Below, in pieces: positions 12,605-25,250 of a DNA stretch of 64,000 nucleotides. The notes beneath the pieces are model-generated. The model ran no database searches and was not told where the DNA came from. It saw only the letters and a list, made by a program, of their open reading frames with translations. Source of the stretch: Glandiceps talaboti (taxonomy: Eukaryota > Hemichordata > Enteropneusta > Spengelidae); NCBI RefSeq assembly GCF_964340395.1, contig NC_135564.1, forward strand, positions 16,097,957-16,161,956, in the 5' to 3' direction. Numbering within the stretch: the stretch's first letter is position 1; each line of letters begins with the position of its first letter. A program made the position numbers and the translations under genes.

Positions 12605-12634
<30 letters not shown>
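11164..12634 (+). repeat. Large repeat block 2, copy A
   Basis: The reverse complement of 42841-44428 aligns along its length, beginning at TAGTGTGCAGATGG and ending in an (ATAC)n/(ATGT)n tract in both copies. It contains the conserved box CCAATATGGCCGCCGAATA near 11557. Frames such as 12001-12282 (-) and 11078-11404 (+) are interrupted in the other copy, so they are not genes. Confidence 0.85.
12580..12634. repeat. (ATAC)n microsatellite
   Basis: It ends repeat block 2, copy A. It is preceded by a degenerate CAGA/CACAGA tract from 12478. Confidence 0.9.
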
Positions 12635-12637
<3 letters not shown>

Positions 12638-12828
12638 GGGGTTTTCACTTTATCCTGCATTGGCTTCTGACACGTGAAGATTTGCCAATAAACAATTTAT
12701 GGATAATATTTGATTTTCCTAACTAAATCATCTCAAGATGAAATCACAAGACTTTCCATTTCATTCTAACATTTTGCAAATGTATTATGGGATATAATGT
12801 GCTTTATTCAGAGTAATGTGGCCAACAA

Positions 12829-13002
<174 letters not shown>

Positions 13003-13032
<30 letters not shown>
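13003..13032. repeat. (TA)n microsatellite
   Basis: About 30 bp of TA between the truncated H element and the TIR element at 13034. Confidence 0.9.
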
Positions 13033-13033
<1 letters not shown>

Positions 13034-13034
<1 letters not shown>

Positions 13035-13464
13035 ACGAAAATCATAAACCCAGAAATAAATGACGTTTGGCTTGACAAAAATCTTACTAACATTGGTACA
13101 TTTAACGTCTGGCTAGACAAAAATCTTACCAACAATGTTTTTTTGAATCGTCTGGCGTGGCAAATATCTTTACCAATATTGATATACATTCTTTGCTCGA
13201 GCTACCATCATTTTGGAGATCATCGCCAAATTTATACCTGCCTGGTAAACCCACAGACAAGGACTTGTCTGTTTCAAACCTAAGGTGGGCGCGTTCTTTG
13301 ATATTTTTGAAACAGTCAGTTGACTAAAATGTATCATTTGTAATTCAGTTCTGAAATATTAATTAGATTTTTTCCAGCCAGAGGAGAAGATTGACAACAT
13401 CAAATGTTAGTGAGATATTTGTCGAGCCAGGTGACGTATTGTTTCAGGGTTTATGATTTTCGTT
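13034..13464. mobile_element. TIR element, family 1 (MITE-like)
   Basis: A perfect 18-bp terminal inverted repeat is present: AACGAAAATCATAAACCC at 13034-13051 and its complement at 13447-13464. Similarity continues inward through CTGGCTNGACAAA...CTNACTAACATT. TA-rich sequence abuts both ends (TAC on the left, TATATA on the right), compatible with a TA target. The arms are built of tandem subrepeats of roughly 50 bp. No open frame is seen, so it is non-autonomous; the superfamily is not determined. Confidence 0.8.
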
Positions 13465-14265
13465 ATATATATAAATTGTACATATAATAGAAATTATTCA
13501 AACGTATTTTGACGTAAACGGAAAGCTGAAGAAAATACAAACTTTGCTTAATTATAGGCAGGATTTGTACTCATCAGTGAATATATTAATTTGTGAAGGA
13601 GGTTGAAAGAAAAATCGTGGAATGTATAATTCAACCAGTTGTTGATATACAAGATATATTAAACTAAAAAGGTCACCATCAATTGAATAACACAGAATAG
13701 GTGTGCATATTATGGGATACTATACCACTGATTGATATGATTTAGTTTATTCTTTGACATGTGTATATCTAATTAAGGAAATTGATTCGATTTTTATAAA
13801 CTGACACGTCTGATTCCATGTAATTTAATTTTCAGTCACAAGCTTGCTTCAATTGATCATTAAATTGTGGAGATCAGGTTAATTTCAATATAAAATCTTA
13901 ATAGAAGATGAAATACATATGCTCGTCAACATAGCTCAGATCTAGTATAAAAAAACCGTCCTGGGAAATGAAATGAACAGCATACTATAAGTACACATCT
14001 GTTGTGATTTTCTCATCATAGATTCTGGGTTAATATAATCCGTGGCAGTTATATCAATTTCTATAAAGATGTAAAGAGTAATCCATATGTTTTCAGGTAG
14101 TTTGCAATATACCCAGTACAGATGGTGTTATCATGTATAATTTAATTACAACATCGACTCTGTAAACCGTACACTATAGGCACACCATGCGCAGAATAAG
14201 TTTTACAAACGTAGTTTTAGGGAATACTGTTCATCTATCGAAAGGTTTTAATTTATTCCCGAAAT
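13465..14265. other. Non-coding, nothing recognised
   Basis: AT-rich sequence without a usable open frame. Confidence 0.5.
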
Positions 14266-14266
14266 C

Positions 14267-14331
<65 letters not shown>
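14266..14331. repeat. (GATA)n microsatellite
   Basis: About 16 GATA units, with a shorter CAGA/GATA stretch to 14357. Confidence 0.95.
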
Positions 14332-14599
14332 CTAATAGACAGACAGATAGATAGATACTAATATCAAAGTCTGCGTGTGTGAGTGTGCATATGGGATGTG
14401 TACAAGTATGCATGTGTGTTGGTTGCATACATGTGTGCTTATATGTGCCTTTTCCGCATGTCTGTGTCTGTCTATATGTCTGTCTGTCTAGATCTGTCTG
14501 TCTATAGGGATCATTCAGTAATTACAAGAGGGAAGGGCCATGGGAATTAGGGGTAGGTCACCTTTTTACAAATCGGTCGCGGGTCCGTATTTTAGAAAA

Positions 14600-14672
14600 T
14601 GGAAATTAAGGGAGGCTCTTTAGTGGGATTCAAACCCAGGACCTCCTGACCACTAATCCATAGCTGAGGAGA
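14600..14672 (-). mobile_element. tRNA-derived SINE-like fragment
   Basis: Read on the minus strand it has an anticodon-arm-like stretch and a pol III B-box-like sequence, GGTTTGAATCCC (one base off the GGTTCRANYCC consensus), preceded by CAGGAGGTCCTG. The same layout recurs at 14936-15006. The A box is degenerate here. Confidence 0.5.
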
Positions 14673-14935
14673 GGAGTGGGTCTCACATTAGTAATGGGGA
14701 AACAGCGTGGCAACGTATTGGGATAATGTATTTGGATGGAGACTTTGACCTTGGTCCTAAGGTCAGTTGTGCGCTCATCTAGTCTGGGAGTAGAGTTTGG
14801 CTTTCAGCTCAGCCAATTAGATCCAAACACAAGCATTGTTTTAATACAAACACAAACCAACTGTGGTGGCAATACTGGCAAAAAGAAATGTCTTTAAAAA
14901 CTATCAATATGGTGGGATCTTACAACAGAAAAATT

Positions 14936-15006
14936 CCCTGTTTCTAGTGGGATTCAAACCTAGGACCTCCTGACTACTAATCGTGAGCTCTTACAACTAC
15001 ACGCCG
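14936..15006 (-). mobile_element. tRNA-derived SINE-like fragment
   Basis: On the minus strand it reads GTGTAGTTGTAAGAGCTC (A-box/D-arm-like), then AGTAGTCAGGAGGTCC, then AGGTTTGAATCCC (B-box-like). A-to-B spacing is tRNA-like. It lacks a clean cloverleaf and is probably a SINE head or tRNA pseudogene rather than a working tRNA. Flanking text (GAGGGTCA, GGAGGCTC) repeats around both copies. Confidence 0.5.
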
Positions 15007-15292
15007 CAGGGAGGTAGTTTTAAAAAGGTTTTGTGTTTTCATTGAACTATTTGAACGGGGGAGGGTCATATTATAGAGAAATGGAAACTAAGGAGAGGAG
15101 GGTCACATTTTGGCACAACAGGCAAGAGGGAGGCTCATATTTTATGCCACAGACGGGGCTTTGTTTCCCTTGCCCCCCCCCCCCGCTGTGAAGGCTCTCT
15201 TATGTCTATCTGTCTATCTGTCTGTCTGTATGTCAATACGTGTGTGTATATGAGTGTACATATGGGATCATGTGATGTGTACAAGTGTGCTT

Positions 15293-15363
15293 GTATGTAT
15301 GTATGTATGTATGTATGTATGTATGTATGTATGTATGTATGTATGTATGTATGTATGTATGTA

Positions 15364-15411
<48 letters not shown>
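15293..15411. repeat. (GTAT)n then (GT)n microsatellite
   Basis: About 76 bp of GTAT followed by about 42 bp of GT. Confidence 0.95.
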
Positions 15412-15412
<1 letters not shown>

Positions 15413-17325
15413 ATGCATGTGTATGTATATACATGTGTGCTTTGGCAAACAACTGTTACACACCTAAGGTTTGTCTTTTATATCAAAATGTCCTGTGCGT
15501 AGTGTTTTGTGTTTCCTTTTAATTAATAGTCATTAGCTTCAGTAAATATATATAGGGCACGGATCGATGCCCGACCGTATTACCCTTTTATATTTTATCC
15601 TTTTCAATCAATATTCACTCATCTCGAGGCACGTGGTGTTGACATGTTTGTTGCTCACCAGCCGCAAAAGTTTGTTTTTGAAATTTCGAAGAAAAATTGT
15701 GACCCAAGGGATCAAAGTGTTGAAAGTGTCTCTTTTAATGTTTTTGGTGCGTAGGCGTTGAACAGTAATCTGTAGAACAAAAAAAATCGATTTTTAGTCA
15801 TCAAACTTGCATGGCAGATGTTTTGTTAAGACCAGCACGGAGTATGTGTGATCCGAAATATTCAAATCGGGTGATAAGAAACAACGACGCCACATAATAT
15901 ATATGGTTTGGATGCTTCAGTGCAACTGTATGTAAAACATTAATATTGTATAACCAAATTCACTCTTGTCTCCACAATACAGCCTTTGCAACATCATAAA
16001 GCTAGCAGTCGTCATGTTGTCCCATAATTAAAGTCTGAATGTCGCTATCTAGCTGGAGATTTTCAGCGTAATTGGAAATATGTGTAACGTGTATCAATGA
16101 TACAACCAAGACTCTCTCTGGCGTTGACGTTTTCGCTTAATAGTGAAATCGTCATTGAAAATATGTGTATATAACACTCACAGGCATGGTTTATTTGGTG
16201 AAGTCATTGTGTCTGTTGTCTGAGATAACACCAACTGTTTCTACTTTTGAATATGTCGTGTCCTAAATGTCTGGTAACCTTGATTGATTATTACTTTTGT
16301 GAAACAAATGTAGCAGGTACACTTGGGCAATGGCTACTAGCAGCAAGGCTCTCCTGAGTGGTGTATGCAAAAATCGAATGAAGTTGTGTAGGCTTACTTG
16401 GCAAAAAGCTGTGATCTAGGTTGTAATTGTATTTGGCATAGCCGATAGAAAGTTACAAAATAACAATACAGTTATGATCTTATTTGGTGAGTAATGTCGG
16501 AGATAACGTCCAGTTTTGCTGGTATAGAATTGTTGTGCTGTGTCTGGTGACCTTGATTTTTTTTTATCTGTGTAGTGAAAGACTGCCACATCTACAGACA
16601 AGCAATTACTACAGTTACTCCAAACTCATGAACAATTTACAGGCGCAAAGGCTCACAATCAGCGGCGTTTTCAAAGGGGAAAATCGATGGTTAAGTCAAT
16701 TACAATGATGTCAGTAGACTATACTTTAGACACCACATTGATCTTAATTGTAAGATTAACACAAAACGCTCACCTATAAACCATAAATATGATGCTCTCA
16801 CCGTTACCCAAAACAAAACACTTCGTCACTTATTTAAATTTAATTCTTAGATATAAATACGACCTAAACTAAACCATTCCAGTAAATTGATACGTGGGTT
16901 GCAAGCAGTAACAGAAAGACCGTCATCAACTGTTTATCGCCAATTTCAGATAACAAACACTGTCACCCCAGGCTGACGTGAGAAGAGATAACGGAGTGAC
17001 ATCACCATACAGTACTAGCCCCAGGTTGTCAGGGATCATATACACGTCGAGTTTAACATCAAATTGTTCATAACAATTCCAGAATTCACTTTTTTTACTG
17101 CGAAATTTGATATAAAAGGTTTCAGGGAGATGACTGTGATGAAGAGTATTGGTATTTCGTTCCTATGGGCATAGGCTTTCATTTAGATGATATATATAAG
17201 GATTGAATTGTAGTATTCAGTAGGCGCTGTTGTTCACTTAGTGTTTTCATGGAACTATATTTTAAATGAATTTTACTGCTAAACTGGGGAGAGTATAAAT
17301 TTCAAATGGGCCGCGCAGCGTTTTT
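15412..17325. other. Non-coding; weak internal duplication
   Basis: No exon is recognised. The stretches near 16190-16300 and 16475-16570 are diverged direct copies (TTATTTGGTGA, GAGATAAC, GGTNACCTTGATT in the same order), about 285 bp apart. Open frames at 15567-15761 and 16416-16708 show no domain. Confidence 0.4.
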
Positions 17326-17553
17326 TACATTTCACACAATGTTTTTCATACGAATTAAACAAACAAAATACAAACAGTGATAGCACAAGCGCACATAAAA
17401 TGTTATATTTTATCTCACTGCGAATTCCACAGAATATTAGTTTGAGAATGGTAGTGATTTGTGTTCATAGTGAGGTAAAATGTAACATTATATACTGCGC
17501 ACGCTATCAGTGCCTTGTGTATGTGTAATTTGTAACACATTATGTGAAACGTA
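17326..17553. mobile_element. TIR element, family 3 (MITE-like), copy 1
   Basis: The ends TACATTTCACA and TGTGAAACGTA form the terminus of an imperfect inverted repeat of about 100 bp. Inner arms include ACAAAATACAAACAGTGATAG on the left and its diverged complement on the right. TA at each end suggests a TA target duplication, as in Tc1/mariner-type MITEs. The second copy is at 63252-63510. No transposase frame. Confidence 0.75.
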
Positions 17554-20500
17554 AAAACAAAACATCTCGCCTTCTGATTGAAACTCTATACACTCTCTAG
17601 TTTGGAAGTATTACCAAATGTGGAGTATACAAAAGTACACCACAAAGGTCACTGCTTTGAGTTATCGCAAACTGTTTGTCTCATCTCATATCTATCATAA
17701 TTCTCACAACAAAGGAAGCGAGTAGAGCAACGGAACTGAATATATCTTTAAGACGCACGATCACTATTAAATTGCTTTTAATGTACGTGCCTGTTACCGT
17801 ATGAACCTCCTTAATAAGCATTAAGGTAGAGGGAGGATGGTCTGAAAAATTCGTGATTTCAACGTATAGACATGGCGAACCTCCTTAATAGCCTTGGGAT
17901 CTCGTAAACCCGGAGGGTGGCGCCAGTTATTAATCCGGAAGCAATGCAATGTAATGATTAAGATGAAACAAAAAAATGACAGTTCCTAGAGTCACGTCGA
18001 CTTCATGGGTTATATATTCCGTGCTTGTTTTCGAAACCCCGTAAGTCGTAGTCCCACGAATGTTCAATATGCTTAGGCACAGAGTTAATGTGTTATCTGT
18101 ACTATTTTGACGACTTTTCTCAACTTGACATTTGCCATCAACCTATAGTTAGAATATTTTGCACATATTCCACTCCCTCGGCTCTGAGAGGAACTGCCAA
18201 ATTCAAGACCATTAATTCGTATTATTACGCGTATCCAGACGAGAAAGTCTATGTTAAGAGGAGGGGGTGGGGAAAGGATTGGAACTTTTAACTGGGGCGG
18301 ACAAAGATAGCAGAACCATAACAACTGCTATAGTTACTGCTTTCTACACGCGTGCCCGCTAAAAGTATGGCAATGGTTGCAAGAAACTAGCCTCTCTGTA
18401 TTTGTGTGCTGAACAACTAGCAACAAGAATCTTATACTAACAACCAATTAACCTCAGGTGCAGGTGTGAATATATATCATTATTTTAGACCTCGAAATAC
18501 GACATAGAACTCAACCAACCTTGTCAACGTCAACGCCACAGTGCTCCAAATAAGTTTTGGCCACACCAACCAGTTTGATTACCTTCATATGGGAGTTGTG
18601 AAAGTTTTCTAACTGATACAGAGTATACATATTTAGGTTTTTTACGAAATAAATTCACGAGGGACGTGCTCTCATAATCTTACCATGATAGACTAAGGAG
18701 GACAGGGGCTGTGTTCTCACCGATCATATCCGACACGACCTGACTTGACCTGACATGCATTGTGTAAAAGACACGGCTAGATATCTAAGTTTATCATGTC
18801 TGACACAAGGTAGTCCCCTGTCTAATCTTTCTACTAAAGTTTCCACTTTCCTCTTAAAACTTCTCTTCTGATATATTCCACTTTAATAACACGAGGAGAC
18901 TATAAATGGTTTCTGTATATTCACTTACTCATGTAGTCTAAATCGATAAATTACAGAACTAAAACATTTTATGATTGATAGGATTCATTTATCCCTAGTT
19001 TATTCTATTCCAACCACTCACAGAACGACAATTTCTTTGCCTCTTAACGTATTGTAACACTAATTAGGTGCATTCTACCGTGCAATTTAACTAACAGCAT
19101 GTTCTTTGTAAGTCTTGCTGTGGCTTTGTGTTATCCAATTTACGTTTACAATCACCAGATGTATAAATTTAAAAGTTTTTATTTGTGCGGTACTTTTAAT
19201 AGTCCTTTCTTTATTATACCACACGGAAGCCAAGTTGAACTCGTTCGATAAAAAAATATTGGATGTAAACCCCGGTTGTTCTACGTCACAATATCGCCCA
19301 TCTATATATTTCGTTCTGTCCTGCTCGAACTATAGGTGAAAACATTCATGTCGTCATTACTCTTCCCGATTTTTCGTAACTTATGTTTGCGCAGGTATCA
19401 TGTAATACAGTTTCTCAGTATGTCTTTATTCGAAAAAATATTACTGTCCTAAGTGGTTTGCCGTTTCGACTCGTTGGCTGAATGAAGAAAATTGCAATCT
19501 AATGCCACACTTCAGGCTAATGAACTGTACATGAAATTCTTTACCAAATTGGCACAGTCCAACTCTGAAAATTTTCCCTACGCTGTCTTTTCCCCATGTG
19601 AAGAATTGCTTACAGTGCAATCGGGGTTAACTTGCCGTTTCACTCATGGGACATGACATTCCTCGCACCATCACTGACGGATCAATAACTTCAAGTACAA
19701 ACTAAAGAGTTATAGAAATGCAGTGCAAAGTTGAGGTATTGACAAAGATAAGTGATCATAGCATGTTACTTGTCAATAGAAAAGTACACAATTGATACCA
19801 TAAAAAAATTATCAAGTCCACACGAGTAATCATTTCCTCGATGGCCTGTTTCTACTATTCTGCACTTTTCTATGCGATTATGCAAATGATCCTGCTGTAG
19901 TATGGCCCAGGTGTGTGGTGTCACAGGTATTGGTAGTCTGTCGTTGAAATATGTCTATCATTTATACGAGGTAACACCACGGTAAGGCATAAAACATTGT
20001 GTGGTTCCGATTACGATCAATTTTAGAATTTGTGCGGTAGATAGAATTGTTTGGTTTGTGTTTCTTTTTTCCCCATGTGTGAGTGTCTAGTTCAGGTAGT
20101 TATGTTTTCTGAATAGTCTCTGTGTCGGCACTGAAATTAGATATGTAATCATCTCCTGTTGCACTGCATATAGTTCTATAGGACGATTCGATGATGTAAT
20201 TTTTTGAAGAACCCAGAATTCGTCATTTCATCAAACTCAAATGCGTTACTGTGAAATAAATGTATACTCTCTTAAAGACATGAATCGACGTGAACAAGAG
20301 TTTTATATGCATTACTCTGATTCAAAAATATGAATCTCAAGTTTGACTTTGTCAGATCAACAATTATTGATTAGTTATGATACTTTTGATCGTGTATTTA
20401 AGATTATTAAATCTTCGTTTCGTTCAACTCCTACTTGCTAGATTAGCATAACAAAAAAGTCCTTTTCTCAAAGACAGATGTGATTGTGGTGCCAGAAGAG

Positions 20501-21035
20501 AAAGACCTAGAGTCTGTGTACTTCAATCTCTAGGGATACAACTGATACGTCTATAAATCTGGCCGCTGGTAGGCAACCTGTCGATAATAATGAATGACTT
20601 CGAGTTCGTCAGCATCGCAGTTTCTTTGTATGATTAATATGCCAACTGAGAAAACATGAAATATAAGAATAATCGCTCATAATCTTCCATATATCATTGT
20701 GATATGGCGCCCTTTATATGCCAAACAACACGTGTATGTTACGTTTGCAACACGAACCCTCCGAGGGACTGTGTTGCACAGAACACAATCTTTGTAGAGA
20801 AGCACGTATATATTTGACTTCTAAATTATGTAGCGAAGTTATGAACACATCTATATTCCGATGTTTTCACCGTATTCTTGATAATCCTCGCAAGATGTGA
20901 ACCCAGCTTAACTAAAATAGCATGATTATTAAAACTGCCACTGGTGCACATGTTGTAAAACCCTTCTCAGGATAATAACGTTTAGTTAGCATATATATAT
21001 CAGCTGTGTGATGACAGCGTACACGTGTAGACTGA
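17554..21035. other. Non-coding, nothing recognised
   Basis: No convincing exon. GAACCTCCTTAATA occurs twice about 70 bp apart near 17800-17890. The frame at 19115-19339 (+) has a hydrophobic start followed by HTEAKLN, and that at 20718-20900 (+) is Cys-rich; I recognise neither and see no splice context for them. Confidence 0.35.
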
Positions 21036-21440
21036 ATCGCTAACATATTTCAACTATATCCTACACTACAGTGCTCACAAATCTCAGTCATAAAATTTAA
21101 CACGTTTACAGCGTGCGTTCTAAGGTGCAAACGTATTGCAGCTATACGTTTACAACCTGTACTGTACATTGATTTGCATAGATTTGCATATTGAAGCCAT
21201 ATGTGTAAAACGCGTAAATTGAATTACTAACATATTTCAGCTATACATGTACACTAAGATGCTAACATATTTCAGGTTTACAAAGTCGCTCACATTATAT
21301 TTCAGCTAAACTTGTACAACACATTCCAGCTCTACCCCTACATCATATCAATTTGCTCACATGTCAGTTGTACGTTTATGTTGCAATATGTTCACATATT
21401 TCATATGTACGTTTATGACGCGTACACATATGTGTTCGGA
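21036..21440. repeat. Degenerate minisatellite with repeated ACATATTTCAGCTAT
   Basis: Diverged units of roughly 35-45 bp each carry a CTAACATATTTCAGCTATAC-like core followed by a TTTAC/GTACA stretch. About eight to nine units can be followed by eye. No coding potential. Confidence 0.6.
21172..21189 (+). promoter_or_regulatory. Two POU octamers in tandem (candidate)
   Basis: ATTTGCAT occurs at 21172-21179 and again at 21182-21189, one helical turn apart. This is the exact octamer bound by Oct/POU factors. They lie inside a degenerate minisatellite, so they may be by-products of the repeat. No gene is visible nearby. Confidence 0.25.
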
Positions 21441-24400
21441 ATACAAATATGACTTTCTACTCTAGGGCGACATACTTAAGGTCAACAAAAAGTGATAAAT
21501 TGGATTTTGGGCCCTATTCACTTTGTATTTTAGTACTTGATTCAGTGGACTTAAATCGCTGACAAAAATCATCCAAAGTTAGTATAGCCTTCATGTGTTC
21601 CAATCATTTAGAAGTAGTTCGACTGGATAAACTCGTTCGACCCTTGTCTATGAAAATAATTGCTACTAATACATACTTCAATAAATGGAATATTGTGTTG
21701 ACATAACAGTTATAGCTGCCTAATAGTTGATTGATTGCAAATATCAGTTATACAATAATGTATAGACACAGTTTGAAACTTAATATTGTGTAGCTTCATT
21801 GACATGTGTGTCCATTCGTGCATGGTTTGATAAGAACATATTCTGGTTGTGTTGACAATCACTGTCTACAAGTCTGGATGCCAACGTGGTTTCTAAACCA
21901 CGTCTGGTCACAATCCCTCAATCAGCACAAAAACGTTGTTCATCCAATCAGTGCAGTGAACCCTAACTGCTATAGTGATGTAAACAGTGTATAAGTAGCA
22001 TCCCGAGCTGACAAATATACCATATTTGGACATTACATAACAGCCCCAATAAACACTAACTTTGTGAGGGACTGTGTTATTGGTTAGAATTTTGTGATTG
22101 ATTAACAAAGACATGGTGTTAATGACTGTGTGTGTGGCTGTGGATGAATTTTAAATTACATCTCATGCATCTCATGACTTCTAGAGTAACGGTTTTGACT
22201 ATACTGTGAGTTGAGGTGTAAATTGTAATGATACTATATAGGAACTAGATGTTCTCAGCTCTTGAACAATGTAACACTAACAGCAAAAGTTTGAGCGAAC
22301 TTTTTCTCCGCGGAGCCTAACGTTTGCCATATTTGTGTGTTGCCTGTCGAACAGCCAGCGCATTTTATCGGAGTCTTATGGTCCCTTCACATAATCCCTG
22401 CTGTCATCCGGGGACCTGAATGTTATTTCATCACGACAAACTAACTTGAACATATTTTGGATGGACAAATTAACGATTTAAGATTTAATGTTGGGTACAA
22501 GTATCTTTCATTAGAATTCGGTTATGGTGACTGATCGGTAATCTAAAACTAACGTGTGATATATTTATGTTGTCAAAACGTATAAGCAGAACCATCGATC
22601 CAAAGAATAACTTAAATGGAGTTTTCATGTTTCCTCTCTGATTAATTAAAGGATGTAGAGTGAGCTAGGGGGACAGCACAAGTATATCAGGACATTACCG
22701 TCAGGAACATTTTTCTTCTTTATTCTACAATTAATTATTCATTTCCCCCTTTTGTCCCAGTTTTGTATAGGTGGGGAAAGTAGCGAATGTGAATTTAATG
22801 AGTCCTAACACTAGATTCAAAATAATCTTTGTATAAACTCTCTTAATTTTTTGACATCATTGAGAATTTAACGAGACCTCGTCAGTCATAACATAAAATT
22901 CATTTCGTTGGCAGTTAAACTTTGATATCCCGTCTAAATATTCCAATGTAATAATATTTCAAGGATAGAGTGACAGCCACGCACGGAATGACAGGTAAAT
23001 TTGGTCCTGCTTACTGAAAAAGGCTTGAGGTAGGGGAAGGTCTGATAAAACATGACAATGTGATCATGTCTTCAGACATACAATTATGGGTGTTTGCGCC
23101 GGATTGCAGGATAATACATTTAAAAAAAAATCTCTTTCCTGCTATACGTGATTATTCTACCGGTCATAAGGTGAAAACGCTCAGACCCATTTAATTCCAA
23201 ATGTAATAATGAATTATATGCTGAATGAATATTAATGTAATAGGAGATAGACTTTTGTAATTACGAATTGTAAATCGTCAAATATAAGAATATCTTGCAA
23301 AATCACGTATTTTTGACGACTTGGAGGAACTACTTTTTCTTGATCGTGTACTGCTCGTGGACTATCCTGGAGACTCAGTCAAAGCTACACAGGAAAGATA
23401 TGGCATGTGTATGTTGAGGTATATATGATGCACCGTGCTCCGAAGTGATAACTGTTTCTGTTGTTGACCGTATTCAGTAACTATATGTTGCGCTGCTACC
23501 GTAGTAGTGATCATCCATCCCGATGTTTCCAACCTTCGCTATTGCTATCATCGACCGCAACCTTATTTCCAAAGTACTTTCATATCGCGAGTGTTAGGGT
23601 AAACATGACGCCCAATCTGCATCGTCATGACCACGATTTAGTTTCAAAAATTTTTTGAACTATTTCTGCTATTTAATTATCTGTGGCGGTCTAATTTCCT
23701 GATCGGCGTATAAAATGTATACAATTATACATGATTGAAATAATGTGACTTCCTATTGTAGAGTCATCAATCACTGGAGTCTTTGGTCCCACTTTAGAAG
23801 AACTAGAAATGCCATCAACTTGCAAGCCCAGAACCCATGTCGGTGGCATCGCAAAATATACCGATTGTCTCAAACGAGGAGATTGATCATGAGCCAGCTC
23901 AGATTCAACCGTCGTGGCAATAGTCAAGCTCATAAAACTGCCACAAATCTTCATTACCATTTCAATAAAACCTGTTTCCCCACAACGTTTGCAAACTAGA
24001 CCTTGATTGGTCGATAAAATTACGAATTAGAGCACTGTAAATGTAGACTGATTGTCTGCCTAATTAATGAATTTGGTCGCATAGACCTCGTTTGTTCTCT
24101 TTCTAATATTATTCATATTTTGATCGGCTTTATCAGTCAAAAATTTCATCATTTTAGTGCACCTATACAACATCTTAAAATCAGAGATCTTTTATTGTCG
24201 AAATAATCTGCCCTTCAAGTTTGTGACCAGACCTGACATATAGGAATCCGATAATCTACCGTTTGGAATTTACCGAATTCATCTCCATTACAGATGGGTC
24301 CTTCTATTCTGAACCAAAATTATGACAAATTACAAAAGGGATTCCGGAAATTGGAAATTTTGACGACTTAACCCTGCAATGTACACGTCACCATTTCTAG

Positions 24401-24833
24401 TTTAGAAATACTGTAATAAATTATTTGAAAATGCATAGGCGAAATGTTTGAGTTATGGGTGTTTTTTATGAACTTCAAGTATTACCAATAAAAGTGTCAT
24501 GAAGAAGATGATTACTAAGGCCAAGTGATTAAAGTTGAATGAGAAAACAGTTAGTTCACTGATTGAAGAGTCAGTGAGATGTGAATAGGTGTCCTAGAAA
24601 GGGATCACTGTATGACGACGATGGCTGAGAAATACTAGTGATCTCAAAATTCCATTTCGTTCAGTAGTGAAGTGTATCATTTCCATGATCCTTCTTGCCC
24701 ACTTATTACATCGGCTCGTCTTCGTACACTGTTGATTCTCACAAATAGCCAGTGACGCCAACTGTTTCCGTCAGTCGTAGTGGAAGTTGTCAGATATTTT
24801 ATCACTTACTTACTTTATCTAATCTACTGACGT
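21441..24833. other. Non-coding, nothing recognised
   Basis: No convincing exon, RNA gene or repeat. The overlapping frames at 21806-22114 and 23691-23999 occur on both strands of the same DNA and have no recognised domain. Confidence 0.4.
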
Positions 24834-24834
24834 A

Positions 24835-24877
<43 letters not shown>

Positions 24878-25040
24878 ATGTATGTATGTATGTATGTATG
24901 TATGTATGTATGTGTGTGTGTGTATGTATGTATGTATGTATGTATGTATGTATGTATGTATGTATGTATGTATGCATGTAGGTAGGTAGGTGGGTGGGTA
25001 GGCGTGCAAGTATGTATGTATGTATGTATGTATGTATGTA

Positions 25041-25075
<35 letters not shown>

Positions 25076-25250
25076 ATGTATGTATGTATGTATGTATGTA
25101 TGCATGCATGCATCATGCATGCATGTATGTATGTATGTATGTATGTATGTATGTATGTATGTATGTATGTATGTATATTTGTGTGTTTGTTTGTTTGTTT
25201 GCTTGCTTGCGTGCTTGTTTGTTTATTTGTTTGTTTGCTTGTTTGTAAGT
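24834..25250. repeat. Compound (TG)n/(TATG)n/(TTTG)n microsatellite
   Basis: Over 400 bp of alternating TG, TATG, GGTA, GCAT and TTTG/TTGC blocks. Long translated frames across it are artefacts of the repeat. Confidence 0.95.

Noticed and set aside
24800-25120. Minus-strand frames of about 100 codons rich in His, Thr, Tyr and Ile
   Set aside because: Translated TATG/TG microsatellite.
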